Below the pieces are notes generated by a model, which was not told where the DNA came from, made no database searches, and worked only from the letters and a program-made list of their open reading frames with translations. DNA of 64,000 bases from Nocardioides sp. Soil774 (lineage in GTDB: Bacteria; Actinomycetota; Actinomycetes; Propionibacteriales; Nocardioidaceae), in assembly GCF_001428125.1 (NCBI RefSeq), contig NZ_LMSM01000010.1:186001-250000 (forward strand), given 5' to 3'. Position numbers and translations under genes: made by a program. Position 1 is the stretch's first letter. Every line of letters starts with the position of its first letter. Of this stretch, positions 8,110 to 16,237 are shown one piece after another.

Positions 8110-9108
8110 TCAGACGTCGATGTGGGCCATGTTGCCGTAGCGGTCGCCGACGACGGCGTCGCGCGGCACGGCCTGCTCGAGCGCGGACAGGTCGTCGGCG
8201 CTGAGGTCGACGTCGGTGGCGCCGACGTTCTCCTCGAGGTACTTCACGCGCTTGGTGCCGGGGATCGGCACGACGTCCTCGCCCTGAGCGAGCACCCACG
8301 CCAGGGCCAGCTGGCCCGGCGTGCAGCCCTTGCCCGCGGCGATCTCGCGCACCTGCTCGACGAGCGCGAGGTTGGCGTCGAGGGCCTCCCCCTGGAAGCG
8401 CGGGAAGTACTCGGAGCGGCGGCGGTCCTGCTCGCCGTCGGCCCCGGTGTCCGCCGAGATCGCGCCGGTCAGCAGGCCGCGACCGAGCGGGGAGTAGGGC
8501 ACCAGCCCGATGCCGAGCTCGCGCAGCGTGGGCAGGATCTCGTCCTCGAGGTCGCGGGTGAAGAGCGAGTACTCCGTCTGCAGCGCGGTGATGGGGTGCA
8601 CCGCGTGGGCCTTGCGGATGTTGGCCGCCGACGCCTCCGAGAGCCCGAGGTGGCGGACCTTGCCGGCCTCGACGAGCTCGGCCATGGCGCCCACGGTCTC
8701 CTCGATGGGCACGGACTTGTCGACGCGGTGCTGGTAGTAGAGGTCGATGTGGTCGACGCCGAGTCGCTGCAGCGAGGCGTCGCAGGCCGAGCGGACGTAG
8801 TCGGGACGGCCGTTGATGCCGACCATGGTGCCGTCGGGCAGGCGCTCGTTGCCGAACTTGGTGGCGAGCTGCACCTCGTCGCGCCGCCCGGCGATGGCCC
8901 GGCCGACGAGCTGCTCGTTGGTGAAGGGGCCGTACATGTCGGCGGTGTCGAGGAAGGTGACCCCGAGGTCGAGGGCCCGGTGGATGGTGTCGGTGCCGCC
9001 CTGCTCGTCGGGGGTGCCGTAGAACTCCGACATCCCCATGCAGCCGAGGCCGAGGGAGGAGACGGTCAGGGCGGAGGTGGTGCCGATCTGTCGCTTCTGG
9101 ATGCTCAT
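8110..9108 (-). CDS. aldo/keto reductase
   Basis: 332-residue NADPH-dependent (beta/alpha)8 oxidoreductase. The catalytic tetrad regions are visible: Asp and Tyr in '[11 protein letters not shown]', Lys in 'LATKFGNE', His in '[15 protein letters not shown]'. The cofactor-binding end is '[17 protein letters not shown]'. It resembles the YajO/PLR-type reductases used against reactive aldehydes. ATG at 9108 is preferred to the in-frame GTG at 9117 because the promoter geometry (AAGGGT ending seven bases before it) matches that of the adjacent MerR gene. Both genes carry the same type of operator, so the reductase is almost certainly under that regulator. Confidence 0.92.
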   Translation of the reverse strand: MSIQKRQIGTTSALTVSSLGLGCMGMSEFYGTPDEQGGTDTIHRALDLGVTFLDTADMYGPFTNEQLVGRAIAGRRDEVQLATKFGNERLPDGTMVGINGRPDYVRSACDASLQRLGVDHIDLYYQHRVDKSVPIEETVGAMAELVEAGKVRHLGLSEASAANIRKAHAVHPITALQTEYSLFTRDLEDEILPTLRELGIGLVPYSPLGRGLLTGAISADTGADGEQDRRRSEYFPRFQGEALDANLALVEQVREIAAGKGCTPGQLALAWVLAQGEDVVPIPGTKRVKYLEENVGATDVDLSADDLSALEQAVPRDAVVGDRYGNMAHIDV

Positions 9109-9115
9109 GGCACCC

Positions 9116-9146
9116 ACCCTTCGCCTTGCAGTGCGCTCGAAGTCAA
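9116..9146 (-). promoter_or_regulatory. MerR-type promoter/operator of the aldo/keto reductase gene
   Basis: TTGACT (9146-9141) and AAGGGT (9121-9116) are separated by 19 bases, the long spacer typical of MerR-activated promoters. The spacer holds an imperfect dyad (CTT.nAG.GC.CT..AAG, 14 of 18 symmetric). The -10 ends seven bases before the ATG. Confidence 0.6.
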
Positions 9147-9171
9147 GCCCGCGGCGGGTCGGATCACCGGA

Positions 9172-9546
9172 TCAGGCCGATGGCGCGACCTTGTGCTCGT
9201 AGAGAGCGATCTTGTGGTCGATCGCGCGCAGGTGCGAGCTCACCTCGGCCAGCTGGCGCTCGACCACCTCGCGGTGCGCGAGCAGCAGGTCCAGGCGCTC
9301 GGCCTCGTTGCCGTCGCCGTCGCGCACCAGCGCGGCATAGCGGCGTACGTCGCGGATGGGCATGCCGGTGGCGCGGAGACGGGTCACCATCTGGATCCAG
9401 CGCAGGTCGTCGTCGGTGTAGCGCCGGTGGCCCGAGGGGGCGCGCTCGACCGAGTGCAGCAGCAGGCCGTCGCGCTCGTAGTAGCGCAGCGTGTGGGCGG
9501 TGAGCCCGGTCTGCTCGGCGGCCTCGGCGATGCTCAGGCTGGTCAC
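9172..9546 (-). CDS. MerR family transcriptional regulator
   Basis: 124 residues: N-terminal winged helix-turn-helix 'LSIAEAAEQTGLTAHTLRYY', then 'GHRRYTDDDLRWIQ' wing and a C-terminal coiled-coil dimerisation helix with heptads ('LDLLLAHREVVERQLAEV'). It lacks the Cys cluster of SoxR and metal sensors, so the inducer is likely organic or an aldehyde/oxidant acting without Cys. The GTG start at 9546 follows GAGACT by six bases. It lies 63 bases upstream of the aldo/keto reductase gene on the same strand, and both have matching operators, so it probably autoregulates and controls the reductase. Confidence 0.92.
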   Translation of the reverse strand: MTSLSIAEAAEQTGLTAHTLRYYERDGLLLHSVERAPSGHRRYTDDDLRWIQMVTRLRATGMPIRDVRRYAALVRDGDGNEAERLDLLLAHREVVERQLAEVSSHLRAIDHKIALYEHKVAPSA

Positions 9547-9552
9547 CCGTCC

Positions 9553-9583
9553 AGTCTCCGACCTGGAGTGCGCTCCAAGTCAA
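9553..9583 (-). promoter_or_regulatory. MerR-type promoter/operator of the regulator's own gene
   Basis: TTGACT (9583-9578), 19-base spacer, GAGACT (9558-9553), then six bases to the GTG. The spacer contains the dyad ACCTGGAGTGCGCTCCAAGT (9561-9580), 16 of 20 positions symmetric, matching the operator in front of the aldo/keto reductase. Confidence 0.65.
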
Positions 9584-9601
9584 GCGCCGGGACCGTCGGG
9601 G

Positions 9602-10396
9602 TCAGCCCAGCGCAGGACGGTGCAGCCGTGCGGTCGCGTAGGGGCCGCCGACGAACTCCGCCTCGGCCTCGTCGTCCGGGCCCGCCGCGATCCGCTCGGC
9701 ATACGCCTCGGCGTCGTCCTGCGGCTCGTAGCCCAGCCGGCGGCCAGGCTCGAGGTCCCACCAGGCGCGGGTGTTGGCACTGACGCCGTAGAGCACGGCG
9801 TAGCCCGGCGCCGGCGCGGTGAGCGCGGCCTCGACCATCCGCACGCCGTCGGCGGGGGAGAGCCAGGTCGACAGGCCCCGCACGCTCGTCGGCTCCTCGA
9901 GGAACGACCCGATGCGGCACGCGACGGCGTCGGTGCCGTGGCGCTCGGCGAACAGCCGCATCAACGCCTCCGCGGCCACCTTGGCGACGCCGTAGTAGGT
10001 GTCGGGGCGCGGTGGCACGTGCTCGCCCAGCTCGCCGTCGGCGCGCGGGGTGCGCCCGACCGCGTGGTTGGACGAGGCGTAGACCAGGCGCGGCACGTCG
10101 TGCGCGACCATCGCGTCGAGGAGCGCCGCCGTGGTGATGACGTGCGAGGTCAGCTCGTCGGGGAGCGCGGCCTCCTCCGGCGTGCCGGCGAGGTGCACGA
10201 CCGCGTCGAGGCGCTCCTCGGCGAAGACCGCGGCGACCGCGTCGGCGTCGGTGCAGTCGGCCTCGTGCCACGCGAACGGCGAGCCGTCGACGGGAGGCAC
10301 CAGGTCGAGGCAGACCACCTCGTGGCCGAGCCGGTCGAGGCCGACGGTGATGGCGCGGCCCAGGCTGCCCGCGGCGCCGGTGACGAGCACGCGCAT
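9602..10396 (-). CDS. NAD-dependent epimerase/dehydratase, uronate dehydrogenase-like
   Basis: 264-residue extended short-chain dehydrogenase. Rossmann motif 'VLVTGAAGSLGRAI' at the N-terminus, 'VVHLAGTP', catalytic Ser-Tyr-Lys in 'YASSNHAVG' and 'TYYGVAKVAAEAL', then 'CRIGSFLEEP'. The 'SSNHAVG' and 'RIGS' wording is close to bacterial uronate dehydrogenases, which oxidise galacturonate or glucuronate to the lactone; I regard that as the best guess, not proven. ATG at 10396 begins 11 bases after the purine nucleoside phosphorylase stop, so the two form an operon. Confidence 0.85.
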   Translation of the reverse strand: MRVLVTGAAGSLGRAITVGLDRLGHEVVCLDLVPPVDGSPFAWHEADCTDADAVAAVFAEERLDAVVHLAGTPEEAALPDELTSHVITTAALLDAMVAHDVPRLVYASSNHAVGRTPRADGELGEHVPPRPDTYYGVAKVAAEALMRLFAERHGTDAVACRIGSFLEEPTSVRGLSTWLSPADGVRMVEAALTAPAPGYAVLYGVSANTRAWWDLEPGRRLGYEPQDDAEAYAERIAAGPDDEAEAEFVGGPYATARLHRPALG

Positions 10397-10407
10397 CGCC
10401 GACGACC

Positions 10408-11220
10408 TCAGATCTTCGCGACGACCTGGCTGAGCAGGCCGCCCATCCGGCTGGCCGCGGCCTTGCCGGCCTCGAGGACCTCCTCGTGGTTGAGCGGCTC
10501 GCCGCTCAGCCCGGCGGCGAGGTTGGTGACCAGGCTGATGCCGAGGATCTCCATGCCCGCCTCGCGTGCCGCGATCGCCTCGAGCGTGGTGCTCATGCCG
10601 ACCAGGTGGCCGCCCATGACGCCGGCCATCCGGACCTCGGCGGGGGTCTCGTAGTGCGGGCCGGGGAACTGGACGTAGACGCCCTCGTCGAGGCTCGAGT
10701 CGATCTCCTGGCACATCGCACGCAGGCGCGGGCTGTAGAGGTCGGTCAGGTCGACGAAGTTGGCGCCGACGATCGGGCTGGTCCCGGTGAGGTTGATGTG
10801 GTCGCTGATCAGCACCGGCTGGCCGGGCTTCCAGCCGGGCTTGAGGCCGCCGCACCCGTTGGTGAGCACGATCGCGGAGCAGCCGGCGGCTGCCGCCGTA
10901 CGGATCGGGTGGACGACCGCGGCGACGCCCTTGCCCTCGTAGAAGTGGGTGCGGGAGAGGAAGACCAGCAGGTTGCGATCACCACTCCTGATGGAGCGGA
11001 TCTTGCCGCTGTGGCCCGCGACGGCCGCGGCGCTGAAGCCCGGCAGGTCGGTGGTGTCGATCTCGGCGGTCGCCTCGCCCAGCGCGTCGACCGCCGGCAG
11101 CCAGCCGGAACCGAGGACGAGGGCGATGTCGTGGCGCTCGACGCCGGTCAGCTCGGCGAGGCGCTCGGCGGCCGAGCCGGCGAGCTCGTAGGGGGTGGGG
11201 GCGGGTGCGGCGTGGGTCAC
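10408..11220 (-). CDS. deoD: purine nucleoside phosphorylase (class II, trimeric type)
   Basis: 270-residue enzyme that splits (deoxy)inosine or (deoxy)guanosine with phosphate into base and (deoxy)ribose 1-phosphate. Landmarks: phosphate loop 'VLGSGWLPAV', 'RTHFYEGKGV', 'VLTNGCGGLKPGWKPG', 'FPGPHYETPAEVRM' and the purine/ribose pocket 'VGMSTTLEAIAAREAG'. Homologous to M. tuberculosis Rv3307. GTG at 11220 is set by TAGAGT seven bases upstream and by the start of homology. Its product deoxyribose 1-phosphate, after mutation to the 5-phosphate, would feed DeoC at the start of the window. Confidence 0.93.
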   Translation of the reverse strand: MTHAAPAPTPYELAGSAAERLAELTGVERHDIALVLGSGWLPAVDALGEATAEIDTTDLPGFSAAAVAGHSGKIRSIRSGDRNLLVFLSRTHFYEGKGVAAVVHPIRTAAAAGCSAIVLTNGCGGLKPGWKPGQPVLISDHINLTGTSPIVGANFVDLTDLYSPRLRAMCQEIDSSLDEGVYVQFPGPHYETPAEVRMAGVMGGHLVGMSTTLEAIAAREAGMEILGISLVTNLAAGLSGEPLNHEEVLEAGKAAASRMGGLLSQVVAKI

Positions 11221-11251
11221 GGCGCGAACTCTAGACGAGCGGGGACGTGCC

Positions 11252-11704
11252 TCAGAGCCCGGTCGAGCGGCACGCGCGGCGGCGCAGCGCGGCGACGTAG
11301 TCCTCCGGTGCCCCCGCCGCGTCGGCGGCGTCGGCGAGCACGCCGAGGTAGGACGCCGAGGGCAGGCCGCCCTCGTAGGCGTCGAGGACGTAGGCCCACA
11401 CCACGACCTCACCGTTCATCGTGGAGACCCGCACCTTGGTCTTGCGGTAGAGCCCGGTGTCGGCGGCCTCCCAGCCGTCGAGGGCGCGCTCGTCCTCGGG
11501 CGTGACGTCGTAGACGGCGACGAAGACCTGCTCGAAGGGGTCCTGGACGATCGTGGAGAGAGCGCCGTCCCAGCCGTGCTCCTCGCCGCCGAAGGTCAGC
11601 CGCCAGCCCGTGAGCCAGCCGGTGGACTGCAGGATCGAGTGCGGGCAGCGCTCGCCCATCCGGGCGGGATCGAGGTTCGTCCCGTAGGCGGCGTAGAGCG
11701 TCAC
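11252..11704 (-). CDS. gamma-glutamylcyclotransferase-like protein
   Basis: 150-residue protein of the GGCT fold. It begins 'VTLYAAYGTNLDPARM', the YGSN-type substrate loop that follows the first strand in this family, and continues 'GWRLTFGGEEHGWDGALSTI' and 'VFVAVYDVTPEDERALDGWE', the last supplying the expected acidic residue. M. tuberculosis Rv3304 is a homologue in the same neighbourhood as lpdA. GTG at 11704 is preferred over upstream starts: homology begins there and TATCGT lies seven bases before it. The reaction (release of 5-oxoproline) is predicted from the family only. Confidence 0.8.
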   Translation of the reverse strand: MTLYAAYGTNLDPARMGERCPHSILQSTGWLTGWRLTFGGEEHGWDGALSTIVQDPFEQVFVAVYDVTPEDERALDGWEAADTGLYRKTKVRVSTMNGEVVVWAYVLDAYEGGLPSASYLGVLADAADAAGAPEDYVAALRRRACRSTGL

Positions 11705-11759
11705 GGGCCACACGATATCCAGCCCCGACCTCGGGTGGGCGGGCGCCGAGGCGGACAAC

Positions 11760-11765
11760 TAGGCT
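11760..11765 (+). promoter_or_regulatory. leaderless -10 element of lpd
   Basis: TAGGCT ends six bases before the GTG start at 11772. The same hexamer precedes purK. No Shine-Dalgarno is visible. Confidence 0.45.
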
Positions 11766-11771
11766 GGACCC

Positions 11772-13172
11772 GTGACCGACACCCACTTCGACACCCTCGT
11801 CCTCGGCGCCGGCCCCGGTGGCTACGTCGCCGCGATCCGCGCAGCCCAGCTCGGCCAGAAGGTGGCCGTGGTGGAGGAGAAGTACTGGGGAGGTGTCTGC
11901 CTCAACGTCGGGTGCATCCCGTCGAAGGCCCTGCTCAAGAACGCCGAGCTCGCGCACACCCTCCAGCACGAGAAGGCCAAGTTCGGCATCGAGGGCGATG
12001 CCACGATGGCCTTCGGTCCGACGCACAAGCGCAGCCGCGACGTCAGCGCCGGCATCGTCAAGGGCGTCCACTTCCTGATGAAGAAGAACAAGATCACCGA
12101 GATCGACGGTTGGGGCACGCTCACCAGCGCGACCGGGATCGACGTCGAGAAGGACGGCCAGAAGGCCTCCTACACCTTCGACAACCTCATCATCGCGGCC
12201 GGTGCGACCGTGCGGCTCGTGCCGGGCGTCGAGCTGAGCGACAACGTCGTCACCTACGAGGAGCAGATCCTCACCGACCAGCTCCCCGAGTCGATCATCA
12301 TCGGCGGCTCGGGTGCGATCGGCGTGGAGTTCGCCTACGTCATGGCCAACTTCGGCGTCGACGTGACGATCGTGGAGTTCCTCGACCGGATGGTCCCCAC
12401 CGAGGACGCCGACATCTCCAAGGAGCTCGCCAAGCACTACAAGAAGCTCGGCGTGAAGGTGATGACCTCGACCGCGGTGAAGAAGGTCGAGGACACCGGC
12501 TCCGGCGTCAAGGTGACCGTGGCCCCCGCCGCCGGTGGCGACGAGCAAGTGCTCGAGGCCGGCAAGTTCCTCGCGGCCTTCGGGTTCGCCCCCCGCACGA
12601 AGGGCTACGGCCTCGAGAACACCGGCGTCACTGTCACCGATCGCGGCGCGATCGAGATCGACGACTTCGGTCGCACCAACGTCGACAACGTGTACGCCAT
12701 CGGCGACTGCACCGGGAAGATGATGCTCGCCCACGTCGCCGAGGCAATGGGCATCGTGGCCGCCGAGACGATCAACGGCGCCGAGACCATGCCGGTCGCC
12801 TTCGACTTCGTCCCCCGCGCGACCTACTGCAACCCGCAGATCGCCTCGTTCGGCTACAGCGAGGCGCAGGCGAAGGAGAAGGGCTACGACGTCAGGACCG
12901 CGTCGTTCCCCTTCAGCGCCAACGGCAAGGCCATGGGCCTCGGTGAGCCGATCGGCTTCGTCAAGGTCGTCGCCGACGCCGAGCACAACGAGATCATCGG
13001 CGCCCACATGATCGGGCCCAACGTCACCGAGCTGCTCCCGGTGCTGACCATGGCCCAGCAGTGGGACCTCACCGCCGACGAGGTCGCCCGCAACGTCTTC
13101 GCGCACCCGACCCTGGGTGAGGCCGTCAAGGAGGCCGTCCACGGCATCGCCGGCCACATGATCAACTTCTGA
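11772..13172 (+). CDS. lpd: dihydrolipoamide dehydrogenase
   Basis: 466-residue FAD enzyme that reoxidises dihydrolipoyl groups of the 2-oxoacid dehydrogenase and glycine cleavage complexes with NAD+. All active-site parts are present: FAD-binding '[18 protein letters not shown]', the redox disulfide in '[16 protein letters not shown]', NAD-binding '[12 protein letters not shown]', 'YAIGDCTG' and the C-terminal His-Glu pair in '[14 protein letters not shown]'. The gene ends TGATG, sharing one base with the following paralogue. It is a true Lpd by residues, in contrast to its downstream partner. Confidence 0.95.
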   Translation: MTDTHFDTLVLGAGPGGYVAAIRAAQLGQKVAVVEEKYWGGVCLNVGCIPSKALLKNAELAHTLQHEKAKFGIEGDATMAFGPTHKRSRDVSAGIVKGVHFLMKKNKITEIDGWGTLTSATGIDVEKDGQKASYTFDNLIIAAGATVRLVPGVELSDNVVTYEEQILTDQLPESIIIGGSGAIGVEFAYVMANFGVDVTIVEFLDRMVPTEDADISKELAKHYKKLGVKVMTSTAVKKVEDTGSGVKVTVAPAAGGDEQVLEAGKFLAAFGFAPRTKGYGLENTGVTVTDRGAIEIDDFGRTNVDNVYAIGDCTGKMMLAHVAEAMGIVAAETINGAETMPVAFDFVPRATYCNPQIASFGYSEAQAKEKGYDVRTASFPFSANGKAMGLGEPIGFVKVVADAEHNEIIGAHMIGPNVTELLPVLTMAQQWDLTADEVARNVFAHPTLGEAVKEAVHGIAGHMINF

Positions 13173-14563
13173 TGGTCGACCACATCGTCATCATCGGCGG
13201 TGGCCCCGGTGGCTACGAGGCGGCGCACGTCGCCGCGCAGCTCGGGGCCGAGGTCACCGTCGTCGACACCGACGGCGTGGGCGGGTCCGCGGTCCTCACC
13301 GACTGCGTGCCGAGCAAGACGCTCATCGCGACCGCCGAGCTGATGACCGACATGGGAGGCGCCCAGGAGCTGGGGGTCAACTTCCACGACCACCAGGGTG
13401 ACGCCGCGACGACCATCTCGGTCGACCTGGCCCGGGTCAACGCCCGCGTCAAGCAGCTCGCGGCCGACCAGTCGAGCGACATCGCGGCCCGCCTCGACCG
13501 CGACGGCGTACGTGTCCTCACCGGTCGCGGTCGCCTCGGGCCGGACATGACGGTGTCGGTGACGACGGCCGACGGCGAGGAGACGCTGCAGGCCGACGCG
13601 ATCATCGTCGCGACCGGCGCCGCGCCGCGCACGCTGCCCAGCGCGCAGCCCGACGGCGAGCGGATCCTCACCTGGGAGCAGGTCTACGACCTGACCGAGG
13701 TGCCGGAGAAGCTGATCGTGGTGGGCTCGGGCGTCACCGGCGCCGAGTTCGCCAGCGCCTACCTCTCCCTCGGCATCGACGTGACCCTGGTCAGCAGCCG
13801 CGACCGGGTGCTGCCCGGTGAGGACGCCGACGCCTCCAAGGTGCTCGAGGACGTGCTGACCCGCCGCGGCATGCACGTGCTCGGCCAGTCGCGGATGCAG
13901 TCGGTGACCCGCGAGGGCGACACCGTCACCGTGACCCTCACCGACGGGCGCACCGTGTCGGGCAGCCACTGCATCCTGGCGCTCGGGTCGGTGCCCAACA
14001 CCGCCGACCTCGGCCTCGAGGAGGCCGGCGTGGCGACCGACGACGGCGGCTTCATCGCCGTGGACCGCGTGTCGCGGACCTCGGCCCGCGGCATCTACGC
14101 CGCTGGCGACTGCACCGGTGTGCTCATGCTCGCCTCGGTCGCGGCCATGCAGGGCCGCATCGCGATGTGGCACTTCCTCGGTGACGCCGTCGCCCCGCTC
14201 GACCTGAAGAAGGTCTCCTCCAACGTCTTCACCTCGCCCGAGATCGCGACGGTGGGGTGGTCGCAGCAGGCCGTCGACGCCGGCGAGATCACCGCCGAGG
14301 TCGTCATGCTGCCCCTGGCCGGCAACGCGCGCGCCAAGATGCAGGGCGTGCGCGACGGCTTCGTGAAGCTGTTCTGCCGCCCCGGCACCGGCATCGTGGT
14401 CGGCGGAGTGGTGGTGGGGCCGCGCGCGTCCGAGCTGATCCACCCGGTGTCGATCGCGGTGGCGGAGTCGCTCACCGCCGACCAGCTGGCGCAGGCCTTC
14501 ACCGTCTACCCGTCGATGAGCGGGTCGATCGCCGAGGCCGCCCGCCGCCTGCACCGGGTCTGA
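13172..14563 (+). CDS. lpdA: LpdA-like NAD(P)H quinone reductase without the redox disulfide
   Basis: 463 residues of the flavoprotein disulfide reductase family. FAD ('IIGGGPGGYEAAHVAAQLG') and NAD(P) ('VVGSGVTGAEFASAY') sites are intact, but the redox motif reads 'VGGSAVLTDCVPSKTLI': the first Cys is Ala. The C-terminal His-Glu dyad is also gone ('VYPSMSGSIAEAARRL' where Lpd has HPT...E). This matches M. tuberculosis LpdA (Rv3303c), which has no lipoamide activity and reduces quinones. Translation is coupled to lpd by a one-base TGATG overlap. The 3' end overlaps the convergent glycosylase gene by 65 bases. Confidence 0.9.
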   Translation: MVDHIVIIGGGPGGYEAAHVAAQLGAEVTVVDTDGVGGSAVLTDCVPSKTLIATAELMTDMGGAQELGVNFHDHQGDAATTISVDLARVNARVKQLAADQSSDIAARLDRDGVRVLTGRGRLGPDMTVSVTTADGEETLQADAIIVATGAAPRTLPSAQPDGERILTWEQVYDLTEVPEKLIVVGSGVTGAEFASAYLSLGIDVTLVSSRDRVLPGEDADASKVLEDVLTRRGMHVLGQSRMQSVTREGDTVTVTLTDGRTVSGSHCILALGSVPNTADLGLEEAGVATDDGGFIAVDRVSRTSARGIYAAGDCTGVLMLASVAAMQGRIAMWHFLGDAVAPLDLKKVSSNVFTSPEIATVGWSQQAVDAGEITAEVVMLPLAGNARAKMQGVRDGFVKLFCRPGTGIVVGGVVVGPRASELIHPVSIAVAESLTADQLAQAFTVYPSMSGSIAEAARRLHRV

Positions 14564-15419
14564 CGCCGGCACCCGGCCCGACGCCCGCCCGCACCCGGGC
14601 CTCGGGTCCGGGGCCCGGCTGGCAGGCCGGGCACCACCACGACCAGCGGTTGGCGGCGTCGCCGGCGATCTCCTCGACGGTGCTCACCGGGCCTCCGCAC
14701 CGGCGGCAGCCGCGGCGCTGGCGACCCACGACCCAGTGGTCGTCGCCCTTGGCCGACGACCCCGTGGTCACCTGGTAGGCGCCCTCGACGGTGGCCGAGT
14801 GACGCAGCATCGTCGCGGCGCGGTCCACCAGGCGCTCGACGTCGACGTCGCCCACCGCGGTCCACGGGCTGACGCCGGTGAGGAAGGCCAGCTCGTTGGC
14901 CCACAGGTTGCCCAGGCCGGCCATCCGCCGCTGGTCGAGCAGCGCGCTCACCAGCGGGGTCGCCGGGTCGGCGCCGAGGCGGCGTACGGCCTCGGCGGCG
15001 TCCCAGTCGTCGCGCAGCGGGTCGGGGCCGAGGTGGCCCACGAGGTCGTGCTCGCGGGCGGTGGGCACCAGGTCGAGGTCGTGCAGCCGGATGCCGTGGA
15101 CGGCGCGGTCGTCGTCGAGGGTGAGGACCAGCCGCACGTGCGGCTGGACCCGGCCCGGCAGCCGCTTCCCTGGTGCGAGCGTCGACCACGAGCCGTCCAT
15201 CTTGAGGTGGCTGTGGAGGGTCGCCGCAGGGGAGTCGGCGGTCGCCGAGAGCCGGGTCAGCAGGTGCTTGCCGTGGGTGTCGTGGCCGAGCACCGTGCGA
15301 CCGGACACGTCACGCGTGGCCAGCCTCGGCGTGCGGAAGTCGGAGCGCACGACCGTGTGGCCGGCGAGCTGGCGGTCCAGCCGGCGGGCGAGCTTCCAGA
15401 CGCTGTCTCCCTCGGGCAC
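14499..15419 (-). CDS. nei: Fpg/Nei family DNA glycosylase/AP lyase
   Basis: About 306 residues. Base-excision enzyme that removes oxidised bases. After the initiator comes 'PEGDSVW', giving the catalytic Pro and Glu; 'LHSHLKMDGSW' and 'GLGNLWANELAF' (helix-two-turn-helix) follow, and the C-terminal zinc finger is 'CRRCGG...WWCPAC'. Closest in style to mycobacterial Nei2 (Rv3297). The GTG start has GACACT six bases upstream. The ~30 residues after the zinc finger are Pro/Gly/Ala/Arg-rich low complexity and overlap lpdA antisense. The frame is open upstream into the next gene with no intervening stop. Confidence 0.88.
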   Translation of the reverse strand: MPEGDSVWKLARRLDRQLAGHTVVRSDFRTPRLATRDVSGRTVLGHDTHGKHLLTRLSATADSPAATLHSHLKMDGSWSTLAPGKRLPGRVQPHVRLVLTLDDDRAVHGIRLHDLDLVPTAREHDLVGHLGPDPLRDDWDAAEAVRRLGADPATPLVSALLDQRRMAGLGNLWANELAFLTGVSPWTAVGDVDVERLVDRAATMLRHSATVEGAYQVTTGSSAKGDDHWVVGRQRRGCRRCGGPVSTVEEIAGDAANRWSWWCPACQPGPGPEARVRAGVGPGAGVRPGAGGGRPRRSTRSSTGRR

Positions 15420-16121
15420 CCGCCCAGTGTCACAGGCGGGTGCGACAGCCCGACCGCAGCGGGTCAGGTCAGGTCGGGGGTTGGTGGTGTTGGCCCCGCC
15501 GAAGCCCTGGGTGAGGTAGACCTGCGCGAGGTTCTGCTGTCCGTGCACGCCGTGCGACGAGCCCCGCGCGAGCTGGGTGCCGGCGTCGACGGCGCCGCGG
15601 ACGCCCGCGGAGAGGTGCCACGGCACCCAGCGGTCGCCGACCCGGACGAGCCGTTCGAGCGGTGCCTCGCCGGCTGCGAGGCGCCGGGCGTCCGCGGCGC
15701 ACACCGCGACCGAGCGGGCAGCACCGCCGGGTGGGGTCCACTGCACGTCCTGCATCGAGGGGCCGTGGCGTGGGTCGAAGAAGCACGGCTCGCGGCGCTC
15801 GGGCAACGGCTCGCCGTCGCGGACGGCGAGCACGGCGGCACGGTGGTAGCGCGCGTCGGCGACCACCTGCTCGACGGCGATGACGTCCTCGACGCTGCGG
15901 CTGGTCGACATCAGGTGCTTGGCCTGGTCGTAGTGCTCCAGCGCGCGGCGGTAGTGGTCGCGGGCCACCGGGTCCAGGTCGTCGGCCAGGGTGTCGACGT
16001 GCAGGTCTCGGAGCTGCTCCCCGAGCACAGTGACGTCCTCGTCCATCACCCGTCGAGCGGCGCGCCAGCGGTCCAGCGCGGCCAGCTCCTCCTCACGGCG
16101 TCGCCGCCGTCCCCCGAACAT
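15420..16121 (-). CDS. conserved actinobacterial hypothetical protein (open into nei)
   Basis: A reading frame from ATG 16121 with CAGACT seven bases upstream (leaderless pattern). It begins with a basic stretch 'FGGRRRRREEELAALDRW' and an alpha-helical, charged N-terminal half, then 'EPCFFDPRHGPSMQDVQW' and 'ARSVAVCAADARRLAAGE', a Cys-containing motif I associate with unnamed actinobacterial proteins. The frame reaches the glycosylase GTG without meeting a stop, so the gene is either translated through as one ~540-residue fusion, ends by a frameshift I cannot see, or contains a sequencing error near 15470, where other frames have stops. End coordinate given is the last codon before the nei start. 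Confidence 0.6.
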
Positions 16122-16237
16122 GGTCCGGAGTCTGCCACGTGCCGAGGGGCCGGGTCTGTGCACTCGCCTGCGGAGGTTCACGCACCGCCTGTAGTCTCGG
16201 GGACTCTGTTCGTCGTCTCCCCGGGGAGAGCCCACCC

